39,598 nt of DNA from JABSOG01 sp041583135 (GCA_041583135.1 JBFHGJ010000050.1:1-39598); one strand, 5' to 3'. Positions 14,240-23,305 are shown, counted from the stretch's first letter. The notes: generated by a model not told the origin, from the letters alone. Translations and numbers: made by a program.

Positions 14240-14269
14240 AAAAAGCCCCTTTTTTAAGGGGCTTTTTTT
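14240..14269 (+). terminator. Rho-independent terminator after yccA
   Basis: AAAAAGCCCCTT (14240-14251) pairs with AAGGGGC plus T-run (14256-14269) around TTTT. It lies 24 bases past the yccA stop. Confidence 0.9.
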
Positions 14270-14308
14270 ATTACTATAGAACCACATCAACAATAGACAG
14301 ACAGTTTA

Positions 14309-14701
14309 ATGGCAAGTTTTCTTATCACTGTGCATGCAGGCCGCTACGCCAGTCAATCGGCCCGCAGCGCACTTTTGTATGCCAGGGCGGTTATTGCTAA
14401 AGGGCATGAGCTTAAAGGCATATTCTTTTACAACGACGGCGTATCTCATGCCAACGCGCTGACACTGATCCCTACAGACGAGCTCGATAGCGGTCCGGGC
14501 TTTGTCGAACTGGCCAAAACGCACAAAATTCCTTTGCTGCTATGTGTTACTGCGGCCGAAAAGCGCGGTATCCTAGATAAAACCCAAGCCGCTCAGGAAG
14601 GATTTGAACAATACAATTTGGCTAGTGGTTACAGCATTGCAGGGCTTGCCGAAATGGCGGCAATAGCCAGTGAAACAGATAAAGTGGTGCAGTTTAAATG
14701 A
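14309..14701 (+). CDS. tusD: sulfurtransferase complex subunit TusD
   Basis: 130 residues, DsrE-like fold. TusD is the sulfur-carrying subunit of the cytoplasmic TusBCD complex, which passes persulfide from TusA to TusE for 2-thiolation of the tRNA wobble uridine (mnm5s2U). The active Cys sits in PLLLCVTAAEKRGI, equivalent to Cys78 of E. coli TusD. The FFYNDGVSHANAL stretch is typical. Its stop overlaps the tusC start by 4 bases (ATGA), so tusDCB are translationally coupled. The Shine-Dalgarno is weak. Confidence 0.95.
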   Translation: MASFLITVHAGRYASQSARSALLYARAVIAKGHELKGIFFYNDGVSHANALTLIPTDELDSGPGFVELAKTHKIPLLLCVTAAEKRGILDKTQAAQEGFEQYNLASGYSIAGLAEMAAIASETDKVVQFK

Positions 14702-15057
14702 CGAAGAAAATTGCCGTGATCAATAGCCAATCGCCTTTCAATACTCCGGCAGGCCGAGAATCGTTGGACTTAGCGCTGATTTTTGGCGCCTTTGAGCAGC
14801 AAGTCAGTGTGTTTTTTATCGACGATGGCGTCTATCAGCTGATCAAAAGTCAACAGCCAGAGCAGATCGGCGGAAAAGACTTTTTGGCCACAATGAAAGC
14901 CTTTGAATTATACGATATTGAAAACACCTACTGTTGCGAGCACTCTATCGCGCAAAGGTCGATTGATAAGACGACCCTCATCGCCAGCGCCGTATTACTG
15001 ACCCCAGAGAAAATAGCCCAGCAATTAGCGACCTTTGACCATGTGGTAATGCAATAA
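14698..15057 (+). CDS. tusC: sulfurtransferase complex subunit TusC
   Basis: 119 residues, DsrE/DsrF-like fold, structural subunit of TusBCD. It has the family start KKIAVINSQSPFNTPAGRESLDLALIFGAFEQ and FFIDDGVYQL. No catalytic Cys is expected in TusC. The two Cys in YCCEHS are not at the TusD position. It overlaps tusD by 4 bases and tusB by one base. Confidence 0.93.
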   Translation: MTKKIAVINSQSPFNTPAGRESLDLALIFGAFEQQVSVFFIDDGVYQLIKSQQPEQIGGKDFLATMKAFELYDIENTYCCEHSIAQRSIDKTTLIASAVLLTPEKIAQQLATFDHVVMQ

Positions 15058-15323
15058 TGACGACTCTACATATCATCAACAGCGCCAAGACCATTCCAGA
15101 GCTGACAACCCTCAGCCGTTACTTTGTTAAAGGCGACAGTGTGATCTTTATTCAAGATGGTTGCTATAATCTGCTCCATCATACCCTCCCCCAGAGCTTT
15201 AGCTATTACGGCATTAAAGATGACAGCGCAGCACGCAATATTGTATGCCCGGCCGCCAAGCTGATAGACTATGAACACTTTATAGATTTAACCTTGGCGC
15301 ACGCCAAAACCATCAGTTGGTAA
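15057..15323 (+). CDS. tusB: sulfurtransferase complex subunit TusB
   Basis: 88 residues, DsrH-like, the smallest subunit of TusBCD. It begins MTTLHIINSAKTIPEL, has the IFIQDGCYNLL strand-helix, and ends in Trp, as TusB proteins commonly do. It begins at the tusC stop (TAATG overlap) and ends 1 base before tusE. Confidence 0.92.
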   Translation: MTTLHIINSAKTIPELTTLSRYFVKGDSVIFIQDGCYNLLHHTLPQSFSYYGIKDDSAARNIVCPAAKLIDYEHFIDLTLAHAKTISW

Positions 15324-15324
15324 T

Positions 15325-15654
15325 ATGTTGGAATTTGACTCAAAACAGTATCAGACCGATAAGCACGGCTACCTCATTAACCTCGACGACTGGTCAAAAC
15401 CCTTGGCTGAACATATTGCTGAGCTTGAAAAAGTCACCATGACCGACAACCATTGGGAAGTGGTGTATTTTGTCCGGGATTTTTATAAAGAGTATAAGAC
15501 CAGCCCGGCTATCCGAATGCTGGTCAAAGCCATGGCAAAACAGCTTGGCGAAGACAAGGGCAATAGCAAATATCTCTACAAGCTATTCCCAAAAGGCCCG
15601 GCGAAACAGGCCACCCGCATAGCCGGGCTACCAAAACCGGCTAAGTGTATTTAA
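15325..15654 (+). CDS. tusE: TusE/DsrC-family sulfur carrier
   Basis: 109 residues. TusE accepts persulfide from TusD and hands it to MnmA for tRNA 2-thiolation. The DsrC-type signatures are present: GYLINLDDWSKPLAEHIAELE, NHWEVVYFVRDFYKEYKTSPAIRML, and the terminal LPKPAKCI with the single penultimate Cys that carries sulfur. The second Cys of dissimilatory DsrC is absent, which supports a tRNA role. The adjoining tusDCB makes this a complete relay in one operon; in E. coli tusE lies elsewhere. Its 3' end overlaps the convergent gene at 15641 by 14 bases. Confidence 0.95.
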   Translation: MLEFDSKQYQTDKHGYLINLDDWSKPLAEHIAELEKVTMTDNHWEVVYFVRDFYKEYKTSPAIRMLVKAMAKQLGEDKGNSKYLYKLFPKGPAKQATRIAGLPKPAKCI

Positions 15655-15952
15655 CCTCAACTCTGGTTAAGCGTGGGGCGTTAGTTACCTCGAATAATGC
15701 CGGTAGGTGATAAAGCTGAACGTTTTGCTCAAGCTGTTTGCGATGACCCTCATCGTAAGTCTTGTAGATCTCAAAAATAACATATAGCACTAAGCCAATA
15801 ATCGCCATAAACACCGCCCAATAGGCGCCTCTTAGCATCGCTCTGACAGTGTTGCTGGCCTTACTTCTTTTTATCTTACGGCTTCTACGTCGCACCTGTT
15901 GTTCATTGGCGCGTTTGGTGTTGGGGTTTGCATTGGCGTTAATAGCACTCAC
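15641..15952 (-). CDS. small single-pass membrane protein of unknown function
   Basis: 103 residues. A strongly basic N-terminal 35 residues (QQVRRRSRKIKRSK) are followed by one hydrophobic segment (AVFMAIIGLVLYVIFEIYK, about residues 47-65). A soluble C-terminal tail, probably periplasmic, contains LPALFEVTNAPRLTRVEVKY. The basic side should stay in the cytoplasm. I recognise no family. It is convergent with tusE, overlapping it by 14 bases, and lies 55 bases past crcB on the same strand, so it may be co-transcribed with rarA-crcB. Confidence 0.65.
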   Translation of the reverse strand: MSAINANANPNTKRANEQQVRRRSRKIKRSKASNTVRAMLRGAYWAVFMAIIGLVLYVIFEIYKTYDEGHRKQLEQNVQLYHLPALFEVTNAPRLTRVEVKYT

Positions 15953-16007
15953 CTCTTAATAGCGCTGGATGGAAGATTATTCTTGATTATTTTGTTGAAA
16001 AAAGCAA

Positions 16008-16394
16008 TCAACTCCTTGGGCTAATAACCATCATCCCAAGCCAAGCGCCAAACAGACAAAGCATCACATTTAAAGCAATGTTGGCTGCGGCTTTAAACCA
16101 CTCACCTTGTTGTAACATCAACAGGGTGTCGAGCGAAAAAGTCGAGAAGGTCGTCAAAGCGCCCAAAAAGCCAATGCCAATCATGGTTCGCCACGGGATG
16201 ATCATCACATATTCGTTGGAGATCGCCGCATATAGCAAGCCCATAATGAAGGAGCCGACGATATTGACCAATAAGGTGGCATATGGAAAGCCGCGCCCTA
16301 AACTCAACAGCACCACCTCAGAGATAAAAAAGCGCAACATGGCACCAAACGCCCCGCCTAGCGCCACCAGCAAATACATGTTTAAACTACTCAT
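16008..16394 (-). CDS. crcB: fluoride exporter CrcB/FluC
   Basis: 128 residues with four hydrophobic helices. Motifs of the dual-topology FluC channel are present: GGAFGAMLRFFIS, LLVNIVGSFIMG (with the conserved Asn) and GFLGALTTFSTFSLDTL with the fluoride-coordinating Phe and Thr/Ser track. It exports fluoride as a homodimer in the inner membrane. A single crcB suggests the homodimeric type. The start overlaps the rarA stop by 8 bases, indicating coupling. No fluoride riboswitch precedes it, as expected inside an operon. Confidence 0.95.
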   Translation of the reverse strand: MSSLNMYLLVALGGAFGAMLRFFISEVVLLSLGRGFPYATLLVNIVGSFIMGLLYAAISNEYVMIIPWRTMIGIGFLGALTTFSTFSLDTLLMLQQGEWFKAAANIALNVMLCLFGAWLGMMVISPRS

Positions 16395-17736
16395 AGCGTT
16401 TATTCTGACTTTGTTGATTGAGTGAGTCGAGATAGTCCAGCTTTTGCTTTATTTGCTTTTCTAAGCCGCGTTCGCTCGGCTGATAATATTGCTGTGCTTT
16501 AAGCTCATACGGCAGATAGCATTCACCGGCGGCAAAAGCGCCCGGTTCATTGTGGGCATAACGATATTGCGCGCCATAGCCGAGTTCTTTCATCAGCTTA
16601 GTCGGGGCGTTACGCAAATGCACCGGCACCTCATAGCTCGGCAATTGCTCGGCCTGTTGCTTGGCAAGGTTAAACGCCGTATAAACAGCATTGCTCTTAG
16701 GTGCACTGGCAAGATATATCACAGCCTGTGCAATGGCCCTTTCTCCTTCGGCAGGCCCTACCCGGTGATAGATATCCCAAGCATTGAGCGCAATGGTAAG
16801 CGCTCTTGGGTCGGCATTGCCGATATCCTCACTGGCAATGGCCAGCAGCCTTCTCGCAACAATCAAAGGGTCGCCTGCACCGGCCAGAATTCGACAATAC
16901 CAATATAGCGCGCCATCAGGAGAAGATCCCCTAACCGATTTATGAAAAGCCGATAGCAGGTCGTAATACTCATCCCCTTGCTTATCAAAGCTCGCCATAT
17001 TGCCGACCGCGACCTGTGCTATGGCACTGTCGTCAATCACTTTGGCGCCATCGACATCTACTGCAAAATCCGAGCAGATCTCTAAAAAGTTTAGTAGTTT
17101 ACGGGCATCTCCTGCGGCAAGACGGCACAACTTGCGCTTATTGTCATCGCTTATGGTTAAATTGAGTGAGCCAAGCCCTTTTTCGCCATCGCCTAAGGCA
17201 CGCTCAAGCACGGTCATCAACTCTTGCTCATCGAGTTTTTTCAGCAAATAGACCCTAGCCCTAGATAAAATCGCATTGTTTAATTCAAACGAGGGATTTT
17301 CAGTGGTCGCACCGACAAAGATGATCGTGCCGTCTTCAATGTGAGGTAAAAAAGCATCTTGCTGAGACTTATTAAAGCGGTGCACCTCATCGACAAACAG
17401 CAACGTCCGTCTGCCGGACATAGTGAGGTTCTGCTTTGCCTGATCGATAGCACCACGAATGTCTTTAACCCCTGAGGTTACCGCCGACAGGCGAATAATA
17501 TCGGCTTTGGCATAATTGGCGATCAGTTCTGCCAAGGTGGTTTTACCGGTGCCCGGGGGGCCCCACAAAATCAGCGAATGGCACTTACTCTGAGTGATAG
17601 CGCGGCGCAAAGGCTTGTCAGGGCCAACCAAATGAGACTGACCAAAATACTCATCAAAATGACTTGGCCGCATTCGTGCGGCCAAGGGTTTTACATCGGG
17701 GGCAAAGTCAAAGCCAAGGCTATTTGCTTGCTTCAT
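16387..17736 (-). CDS. rarA: replication-associated recombination protein A (MgsA)
   Basis: 449 residues, AAA+ ATPase of the clamp-loader group. It acts at stalled forks and interacts with SSB. Walker A is LWGPPGTGKTTLAELIA, Walker B is LLFVDEVHRFNKSQQDAFL, sensor 1 is FVGATTENPSFE, and the C-terminal tetramerisation domain (GADPLIVARRLLAIASEDIGNADP ... VPVHLRNAPTKLMKELGYG) is complete. It lies 3 bases past lolA in the lrp-ftsK-lolA-rarA order conserved in gammaproteobacteria. Confidence 0.96.
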   Translation of the reverse strand: MKQANSLGFDFAPDVKPLAARMRPSHFDEYFGQSHLVGPDKPLRRAITQSKCHSLILWGPPGTGKTTLAELIANYAKADIIRLSAVTSGVKDIRGAIDQAKQNLTMSGRRTLLFVDEVHRFNKSQQDAFLPHIEDGTIIFVGATTENPSFELNNAILSRARVYLLKKLDEQELMTVLERALGDGEKGLGSLNLTISDDNKRKLCRLAAGDARKLLNFLEICSDFAVDVDGAKVIDDSAIAQVAVGNMASFDKQGDEYYDLLSAFHKSVRGSSPDGALYWYCRILAGAGDPLIVARRLLAIASEDIGNADPRALTIALNAWDIYHRVGPAEGERAIAQAVIYLASAPKSNAVYTAFNLAKQQAEQLPSYEVPVHLRNAPTKLMKELGYGAQYRYAHNEPGAFAAGECYLPYELKAQQYYQPSERGLEKQIKQKLDYLDSLNQQSQNKRYE

Positions 17737-17739
17737 GGT

Positions 17740-18408
17740 TTAAGGCCGCTGATCGTCAAGCTCGACCCCTTCAGGCACCTTGAAACTAAACAAACTTTTA
17801 GCCAGCACCTGATTGGTCTTCACATCGACAAAAGTAAACTCACTGTGTTGACCGGAAACATCTTCAATCACCAAGCGGCTAAATTTTTGCTGCTCGAAGT
17901 ACACCCGCAGTTTGGCCACCTGCCCCGATAGCACCTTAGGCACAATGGCAAAACCGCCGTCGATTCTGCTGACATTGTAGTTGCGCCAAAGGGCCGGATC
18001 ATTACTTGCCAGCAAGGCAAACGGCGTGGAGTCGATGGCCTGTTTGGCATCTAAAGCAGTCACCTGCTCAAGGTCGATATTGTGCATCCACAATGTTTGA
18101 CCATCAGATACCAAAATGTTCTCATCTGGCGCGAGGGCATGCCAACGGATCAGCGACGGATGTGACAGCTGCACCTTACCGTGACCTTGCATGATAAACT
18201 TCCCATCGGCATCGATGACCTTTTGCTTAAAATCGGCCTCAAAAGTCGAAAGCTTGCTGATATATTGCTCAAGCGCAGCTTTGTCTGATGCGCTGGCATT
18301 ATCTGCCGATGTCGGCACTACACCGACATCAGGGCCGCCATTAGACGCGGCGTCAGCCACTGGCATAACGCTCAACAACACGGCTGCTAAAATCCATGAT
18401 TTGCTCAT
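17740..18408 (-). CDS. lolA: outer-membrane lipoprotein carrier protein LolA
   Basis: 222 residues. LolA is the periplasmic chaperone that takes lipoproteins from LolCDE to LolB. It has a signal peptide (MSKSWILAAVLLSVMPVADA), the LEQYISKLSTFEADFKQKVIDADGKF start of the fold, and the GKVQLSHPSLIRWHA and DGQTLWMHNIDLEQVT strands. ATG 18408 has GAGG about 8 bases upstream; ATG 18414 would abut the Shine-Dalgarno. A 20-residue Ala/Asp/Ser-rich linker between the signal and the fold is longer than in E. coli. It lies 11 bases past ftsK, same operon. Confidence 0.95.
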   Translation of the reverse strand: MSKSWILAAVLLSVMPVADAASNGGPDVGVVPTSADNASASDKAALEQYISKLSTFEADFKQKVIDADGKFIMQGHGKVQLSHPSLIRWHALAPDENILVSDGQTLWMHNIDLEQVTALDAKQAIDSTPFALLASNDPALWRNYNVSRIDGGFAIVPKVLSGQVAKLRVYFEQQKFSRLVIEDVSGQHSEFTFVDVKTNQVLAKSLFSFKVPEGVELDDQRP

Positions 18409-18419
18409 AGTCATTCCTC

Positions 18420-21068
18420 TTACACCTTAGGTGGCGGGGCCACTAATACTTCACGATTACCATTGTGTCCCGGTGGGCTGACAACCCCACAGGCTTCCAT
18501 CTGCTCGACAATACGCGCTGCGCGGTTATAGCCGATACGGAATTTACGCTGCACGCTAGAAACCGACGCTCGACGGGTTTCGGTCACAAATGCCACGGCC
18601 TGATCGTAAAACTCGTCAGACTCGCTGTCGCCCCCCTCAAGCTGCTCGCCGGGCAGTAGATTGTCTTCTGTGGTTTCACCTTCAAGGATATCGGTAATAT
18701 AATTTGGCTTGCCGCGTTTTTTCCAGTTATTGACGATGGCATGAACTTCATGGTCATCGACAAAAGCGCCATGCACACGGGTCGGCACACTGGTGCCCGG
18801 CGGCAGATAGAGCATATCCCCCATCCCCAACAGCGACTCTGCGCCCTGCTGGTCTAAGATGGTTCGAGAATCGATTTTCGACGAAACCTGAAACGCCATA
18901 CGGGTCGGAATGTTGGCTTTAATCAAACCGGTGATGACATCCACCGATGGTCTTTGCGTCGCCAACAACAAGTGAATACCGGCAGCACGGGCTTTTTGCG
19001 CAATACGGGCGATGAGTTCTTCCACTTTTTTACCGACGATCATCATCATATCGGCAAACTCGTCGATGATCACCACGATGGCAGGTAGCTTATCTAAAGC
19101 CGGTGCCACTTCATCCATACTGTCGCTTGGTCGCCATAGCGGGTCGGCAATTGTCTCGCCTTCTTCTTTGGCTTTGAGTATTTTGGCGTTATAGCCTTTG
19201 AGGTTACGCACGCCAAGAGCCGACATCAACTTATAACGTCGCTCCATTTCTCCTACGCACCAGCGCAGCGCATTGGCGGCCTCTTTCATGTCGGTCACCA
19301 CCTCGGTCAACAGGTGTGGAATACCTTCATATACCGACAGCTCCAGCATTTTCGGATCTATCATGATCATTCGCACATCTTCAGGCTTGGCTTTAAACAG
19401 CAAGCTTAAGATCATGGTATTAACCCCAACCGACTTACCAGAACCTGTAGTACCGGCCACCAGCAAGTGCGGCATTTTTGCCAAATCGACCGTCACCGGA
19501 TGACCAGCGATGTCCTGCCCCAGTACCATGGTCAGTGGCGATTGTGACGATTCAAACGCTTTACAGGAAATGACCTCAGATAGACGCACTATCTCGCGAT
19601 GTTTATTCGGCAGCTCTAAACCGATATAGGATTTACCCGGAATAACCTCAACCACACGAACACTGATGGCGGACAGCGAGCGCGCCAAATCTTTATCTAA
19701 ACTGGTGATCTTGCTGACTTTCACCCCGGGCGCCAGATCCAGCTCGAAGCGGGTGATCACCGGACCCGGATACACACCAACCACCTGAGCGATGATATTA
19801 AAGTCAAGCAACTTGGCCTCAACCAGTCGAGACACTCTATCTAGGTCTTCCTGGGTGATGGGATTTTTCGACTTATCGGGCTTGTCGAGCAAGTCAATGG
19901 TCGGAAACTCGCCGACATCTTCATTCACATCGGCCCACGCCTTGGCAAAGCCGGTTAGCTCTTTGGGCTTATCTTGCGGCTTTGTCTGACTGTCCGGCGC
20001 AGGCGTTTCGTCATCGTTTTTCAAAATGGTGGTTTCTACCGCCAGCTCATCTTGAGAATTGGAAGTCATTTGCAGCTTTTCCAAAGCGCTGGCAATGTCA
20101 TCGTCTACAGGTTGCTCATCCACGGCTGAGAACGACAATGGCTCATCAATCAGTTCTTCAAAATCGACCAGTTGCGGCTCATCTTCAATCACCACGTCCT
20201 GCAACGAGAAATCGATGGTCGGCTCTGCTTTGGCGGCAGGGGGCGTCACTTCAACAGGCACGTCACCTTGTGGTTGCATGACAGGCTGATATTCAGCTCC
20301 ATTGCCCTCATCATCAAAGGGAATGTCTTGGTGATATTGCGGCTCGATTTGGCTCTTCTCAACCGCTTTTTGTGGTGCGGGTTCGGGGATCTCTCCTTGC
20401 GGAGGCGACTGAACCGGCGCATGTTGCTGGGCAAGCTGCGCCTTTTGCGCTCGTTTTTGGGCCATATTGGCCGAGAAATCTTTGATAAAATAAAACCCGT
20501 TGACCGCTGTCGCACCGATTTGGTCAATCACACTGAGCCATGAAATACCGGTAAATAAGGTCAAACCAGTAAACAGCGCCGCCAACAACACCAAAGTCGT
20601 GCCGGTATAATTGAAAAACGGCAGCAAGGTATCGCGGATCACATCACCCAACACGCCGCCTGAAGAAAAGTAATAGATGTCGTCAAAGTTAATAGAAGTG
20701 ATGGCTGTAGTAGAGCCGAGCACCAACAATGCGCCTATCAACCTCAGCCCTAAGGTCAAATAATCCAGTTCAAGTAATTTGCGGATCCGCTTAAACAACA
20801 GATAACCGGTGCTGATCACCACCACAGGGATAGCATAGGCTATCCAGCCTAAAGCAAACAAGGTCACATCGGCGACATAGGCACCAACCGCCCCCATGTG
20901 ATTCTTGACGTTACCGGGATTGCCGGTTTGCGACCAACTGGGGTCGGCCGGATCAAAGCTCACCAGCGCCATAAACAAAAACAAAGACGCCGCAGCGCTT
21001 AGGATAAGTCCAGCCTCTAAAATGCGCTGTAGGCCGGTTAACGCTCCATGATTGCTGTGTTTTTCCAA
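18420..21068 (-). CDS. ftsK: DNA translocase FtsK
   Basis: 882 residues. FtsK is a septum-localised motor that pumps DNA toward dif and activates XerCD. N-terminal membrane domain with four or five helices (residues about 12-190), then an acidic, Pro/Gln-rich linker of about 250 residues. The RecA-like motor has Walker A VAGTTGSGKSVGV, Walker B AIVVIIDEFADMM, and ATQRPSVDVITGLIKANIP. The C-terminal gamma winged helix (AVAFVTETRRASVSSVQRKFRIGYNRAARIVE) reads KOPS polarity. The linker is much shorter than in E. coli FtsK (1329 residues), as is usual outside the Enterobacteria. First gene of the ftsK-lolA-rarA-crcB run. Confidence 0.97.
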   Translation of the reverse strand: MEKHSNHGALTGLQRILEAGLILSAAASLFLFMALVSFDPADPSWSQTGNPGNVKNHMGAVGAYVADVTLFALGWIAYAIPVVVISTGYLLFKRIRKLLELDYLTLGLRLIGALLVLGSTTAITSINFDDIYYFSSGGVLGDVIRDTLLPFFNYTGTTLVLLAALFTGLTLFTGISWLSVIDQIGATAVNGFYFIKDFSANMAQKRAQKAQLAQQHAPVQSPPQGEIPEPAPQKAVEKSQIEPQYHQDIPFDDEGNGAEYQPVMQPQGDVPVEVTPPAAKAEPTIDFSLQDVVIEDEPQLVDFEELIDEPLSFSAVDEQPVDDDIASALEKLQMTSNSQDELAVETTILKNDDETPAPDSQTKPQDKPKELTGFAKAWADVNEDVGEFPTIDLLDKPDKSKNPITQEDLDRVSRLVEAKLLDFNIIAQVVGVYPGPVITRFELDLAPGVKVSKITSLDKDLARSLSAISVRVVEVIPGKSYIGLELPNKHREIVRLSEVISCKAFESSQSPLTMVLGQDIAGHPVTVDLAKMPHLLVAGTTGSGKSVGVNTMILSLLFKAKPEDVRMIMIDPKMLELSVYEGIPHLLTEVVTDMKEAANALRWCVGEMERRYKLMSALGVRNLKGYNAKILKAKEEGETIADPLWRPSDSMDEVAPALDKLPAIVVIIDEFADMMMIVGKKVEELIARIAQKARAAGIHLLLATQRPSVDVITGLIKANIPTRMAFQVSSKIDSRTILDQQGAESLLGMGDMLYLPPGTSVPTRVHGAFVDDHEVHAIVNNWKKRGKPNYITDILEGETTEDNLLPGEQLEGGDSESDEFYDQAVAFVTETRRASVSSVQRKFRIGYNRAARIVEQMEACGVVSPPGHNGNREVLVAPPPKV

Positions 21069-21315
21069 AAGTAAAACCTTGCTTAAAATGAGTATTGTAG
21101 TCAGGGTACTGATACCCGCACACTAGGGGTAGCCTTATCAGGTTTATCCGGCAACGTTCAATCTTACGGTAAAAAACCGATAGTTCGCTCACCATTTAAA
21201 CCTCAAGGATATACTGTCTCTACCCTTAGTAACGCCTTTATTGGCTGAACTGTCGCTTAACCATTAAAAATGGTAAAAAATCAGAGGCAAACCATAGCAA
21301 AAAAGACAAGTAAAA

Positions 21316-21798
21316 TCAGCTTTTAATTGGCAGGAAAGTGGTTTGTTTCACCTCCTCCATCACCACAAAAGTACGGCTTTCACTCACCTGCGGCAAACGC
21401 AATAAAGTATCACCTAAAAGCGTGCGATAATCAGACATGTCAGCCACCCGAGTCTTGAGTAGAAAATCAAAGTTGCCCGACACCAGATGACACTCTTGGA
21501 TCGCTTCGAGCGCCTGCACCGCTTTAGAAAACTCCTCAAAGACATCCGGCGATTTGCGCGACAGGGTAATTTCAACAAACACCAGCAAAGCCGCCCCCAC
21601 CTTGGCGGGATTGACCGTGGCAGTATAACCGGTGATCACCTTGTCCTTTTCCAACCTCTTGACGCGTTCAAGACAGGGGGTAGCACTAAGCCCTACCCGG
21701 CGTGAAAGTTCAACGTTGGAGATGCGACCATCTTTTTGTAGCTCGGTAAGGATATTCCGATCGATTCTATCTAGCGACATAGACTTTAGTTTTTTCAT
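21316..21798 (-). CDS. lrp: leucine-responsive regulatory protein
   Basis: 160 residues that track E. coli Lrp closely: DRIDRNILTELQKDGRISNVELSRRVGLSATPCLERVKRLE (winged HTH) followed by the RAM domain (LLVFVEITLSRKSPDVFEEF, HLVSGNFDFLLKTRVADMSDYRTLLGDTLLRLP, TFVVMEEVKQ). It is a global regulator responding to leucine or alanine. A near-perfect Lrp box lies 20 bases upstream of its start, implying autoregulation, and the divergent gene is alanine dehydrogenase. ATG 21798 gives the usual N-terminal length; MSLDRID at 21780 is the alternative, and neither has a strong Shine-Dalgarno. Confidence 0.95.
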   Translation of the reverse strand: MKKLKSMSLDRIDRNILTELQKDGRISNVELSRRVGLSATPCLERVKRLEKDKVITGYTATVNPAKVGAALLVFVEITLSRKSPDVFEEFSKAVQALEAIQECHLVSGNFDFLLKTRVADMSDYRTLLGDTLLRLPQVSESRTFVVMEEVKQTTFLPIKS

Positions 21799-21817
21799 CC
21801 AAAAGTAACATTGATTT

Positions 21818-21832
21818 TAGAATAATATACTA
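21818..21832. promoter_or_regulatory. Lrp-type binding site between lrp and ald
   Basis: TAGAATAATATACTA matches the Lrp consensus YAGHAWATTWTDCTR at 14 of 15 positions. A looser AGAA...TTCT dyad follows near 21880. Position fits autorepression of lrp and control of the divergent ald. Confidence 0.55.
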
Positions 21833-21986
21833 GTGATATGGCAAATATAAGTGATTAAATTTTTCAGACTTCGATTAGAATAGATTTTTCTGTTAACACA
21901 GCTTAGCGCGATGACCACGCAAATCAGCGGAATCAATCTACACTCTATAGCTGACACTTTTTCTATTTAACTTAGGAATAATTCAA

Positions 21987-23102
21987 ATGATCATAGGCGT
22001 ACCTAAAGAGATTAAGAACCACGAATACCGCGTCGGTATGGTTCCGGGCAGTGTTGTTGAGTTAGTCAACCACGGCCACGAAGTCTATGTAGAAACCAAT
22101 GCCGGTATCGGTATCGGTTTTAGTGATGAAGATTATGCTGCGGCCGGTGCCAAAATTTTGAACACCGCCAAAGAAGTGTTTGATATTGCCGACATGATTG
22201 TCAAGGTCAAAGAACCGCAAGCGGTTGAGCGTGCCATGTTGCGTGAAGGTCAAATCCTCTTTACCTACCTTCACTTGGCACCAGACCCAGAGCAAACCAA
22301 AGATCTGGTTGAGTCAAAAGCGGTATGTATCGCTTATGAAACCGTAACCGATGACCGTGGCGGTTTGCCGTTGCTTGCCCCTATGTCAGAAGTTGCCGGC
22401 CGTATGTCAATTCAAGCCGGTGCTCAAGCCCTTGAAAAATCAAACCACGGCTGTGGTATGTTGCTAGGTGGCGTACCAGGTGTTGAGCCTGCCAAAGTGG
22501 TTATCATCGGTGGTGGCATGGTGGGTACCAATGCCGCTCAAATGGCTGTTGGTATGGGTGCCAATGTCGTATTGCTTGACCGCAACGTCGATGTATTGCG
22601 TCGCATCAACCTACAATTCGGCAGCTCTGTTAGCGCTATCTATTCTACCCACGATTCTTTGACTCGTTACGTTGAAGATGCCGACTTGGTTATCGGTGGC
22701 GTTTTGATCCCAGGTGCTGCTGCGCCTAAGCTGGTCACTGCCGAGCACATCAAAAACATGCGTCCGGGTTCAGCCATCGTTGACGTGGCTATCGACCAAG
22801 GTGGTTGTATTGCCACTTCTAAGCCGACCACTCATGCCGACCCAACTTACATTGTCGATGACGTAGTACACTACTGTGTTGCCAACATGCCAGGCGCGGT
22901 GCCACGCACTTCCACTTTCGCCTTGAACAACGTCACTTTGCCGTTCATTGTTGCACTGGCCAACAAAGGCTACAAGCAAGCCTTGCTTGACAACAAGCAC
23001 CTGATGAATGGTTTGAACGTTATTCACGGTCAGGTGACCTGCAAAGAAGTCGCCGAAGTGCTAGGCTACGACTACGTTGCACCAGAAGCGGCACTTGCCT
23101 AA
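21987..23102 (+). CDS. ald: alanine dehydrogenase
   Basis: 371 residues. Ald interconverts L-alanine with pyruvate, ammonia and NADH in the cytoplasm. Signatures: MIIGVPKEIKNHEYRVGMVPGSV (substrate Arg and Lys region), KVKEPQ with the catalytic Lys, FTYLHLAP with the catalytic His, the Rossmann loop VVIIGGGMVGTNAAQMAVGMGANV, and the NAD-binding DVAIDQGGC. The start has AGGA 8 bases upstream. It is divergent from lrp with an Lrp box in between. Its codons favour highly used forms, consistent with strong expression. Confidence 0.97.
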   Translation: MIIGVPKEIKNHEYRVGMVPGSVVELVNHGHEVYVETNAGIGIGFSDEDYAAAGAKILNTAKEVFDIADMIVKVKEPQAVERAMLREGQILFTYLHLAPDPEQTKDLVESKAVCIAYETVTDDRGGLPLLAPMSEVAGRMSIQAGAQALEKSNHGCGMLLGGVPGVEPAKVVIIGGGMVGTNAAQMAVGMGANVVLLDRNVDVLRRINLQFGSSVSAIYSTHDSLTRYVEDADLVIGGVLIPGAAAPKLVTAEHIKNMRPGSAIVDVAIDQGGCIATSKPTTHADPTYIVDDVVHYCVANMPGAVPRTSTFALNNVTLPFIVALANKGYKQALLDNKHLMNGLNVIHGQVTCKEVAEVLGYDYVAPEAALA

Positions 23103-23117
23103 GCGGCTACCACAATG

Positions 23118-23144
23118 ATTGGACGCTCGATTTGAGCGTCCAAT
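23118..23144 (+). terminator. hairpin after ald
   Basis: ATTGGACGCTC (23118-23128) pairs perfectly with GAGCGTCCAAT (23134-23144) around 5 bases. No T-run follows, so it may act as an mRNA 3' stabiliser or a weak terminator. It lies 15 bases past the ald stop. Confidence 0.6.
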
Positions 23145-23305
23145 AGTAATGACGTGCGGCAGTAAAGCCTGATATTGACCATAGGCCGGTTGTTGCGCGT
23201 TCGTGACAAACCACTCAGCTGTACAAAACTCCCCTATCCCCTAATTGCTAATTCAGCCAATGAAGGCTATTCTTCGAATATGTTCGGGTTATTTAATTGA
23301 TTAAC

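Noticed and set aside
20172..20543. 123-codon frame antisense to ftsK
   Set aside because: It falls in the low-complexity FtsK linker; the composition explains the open frame.
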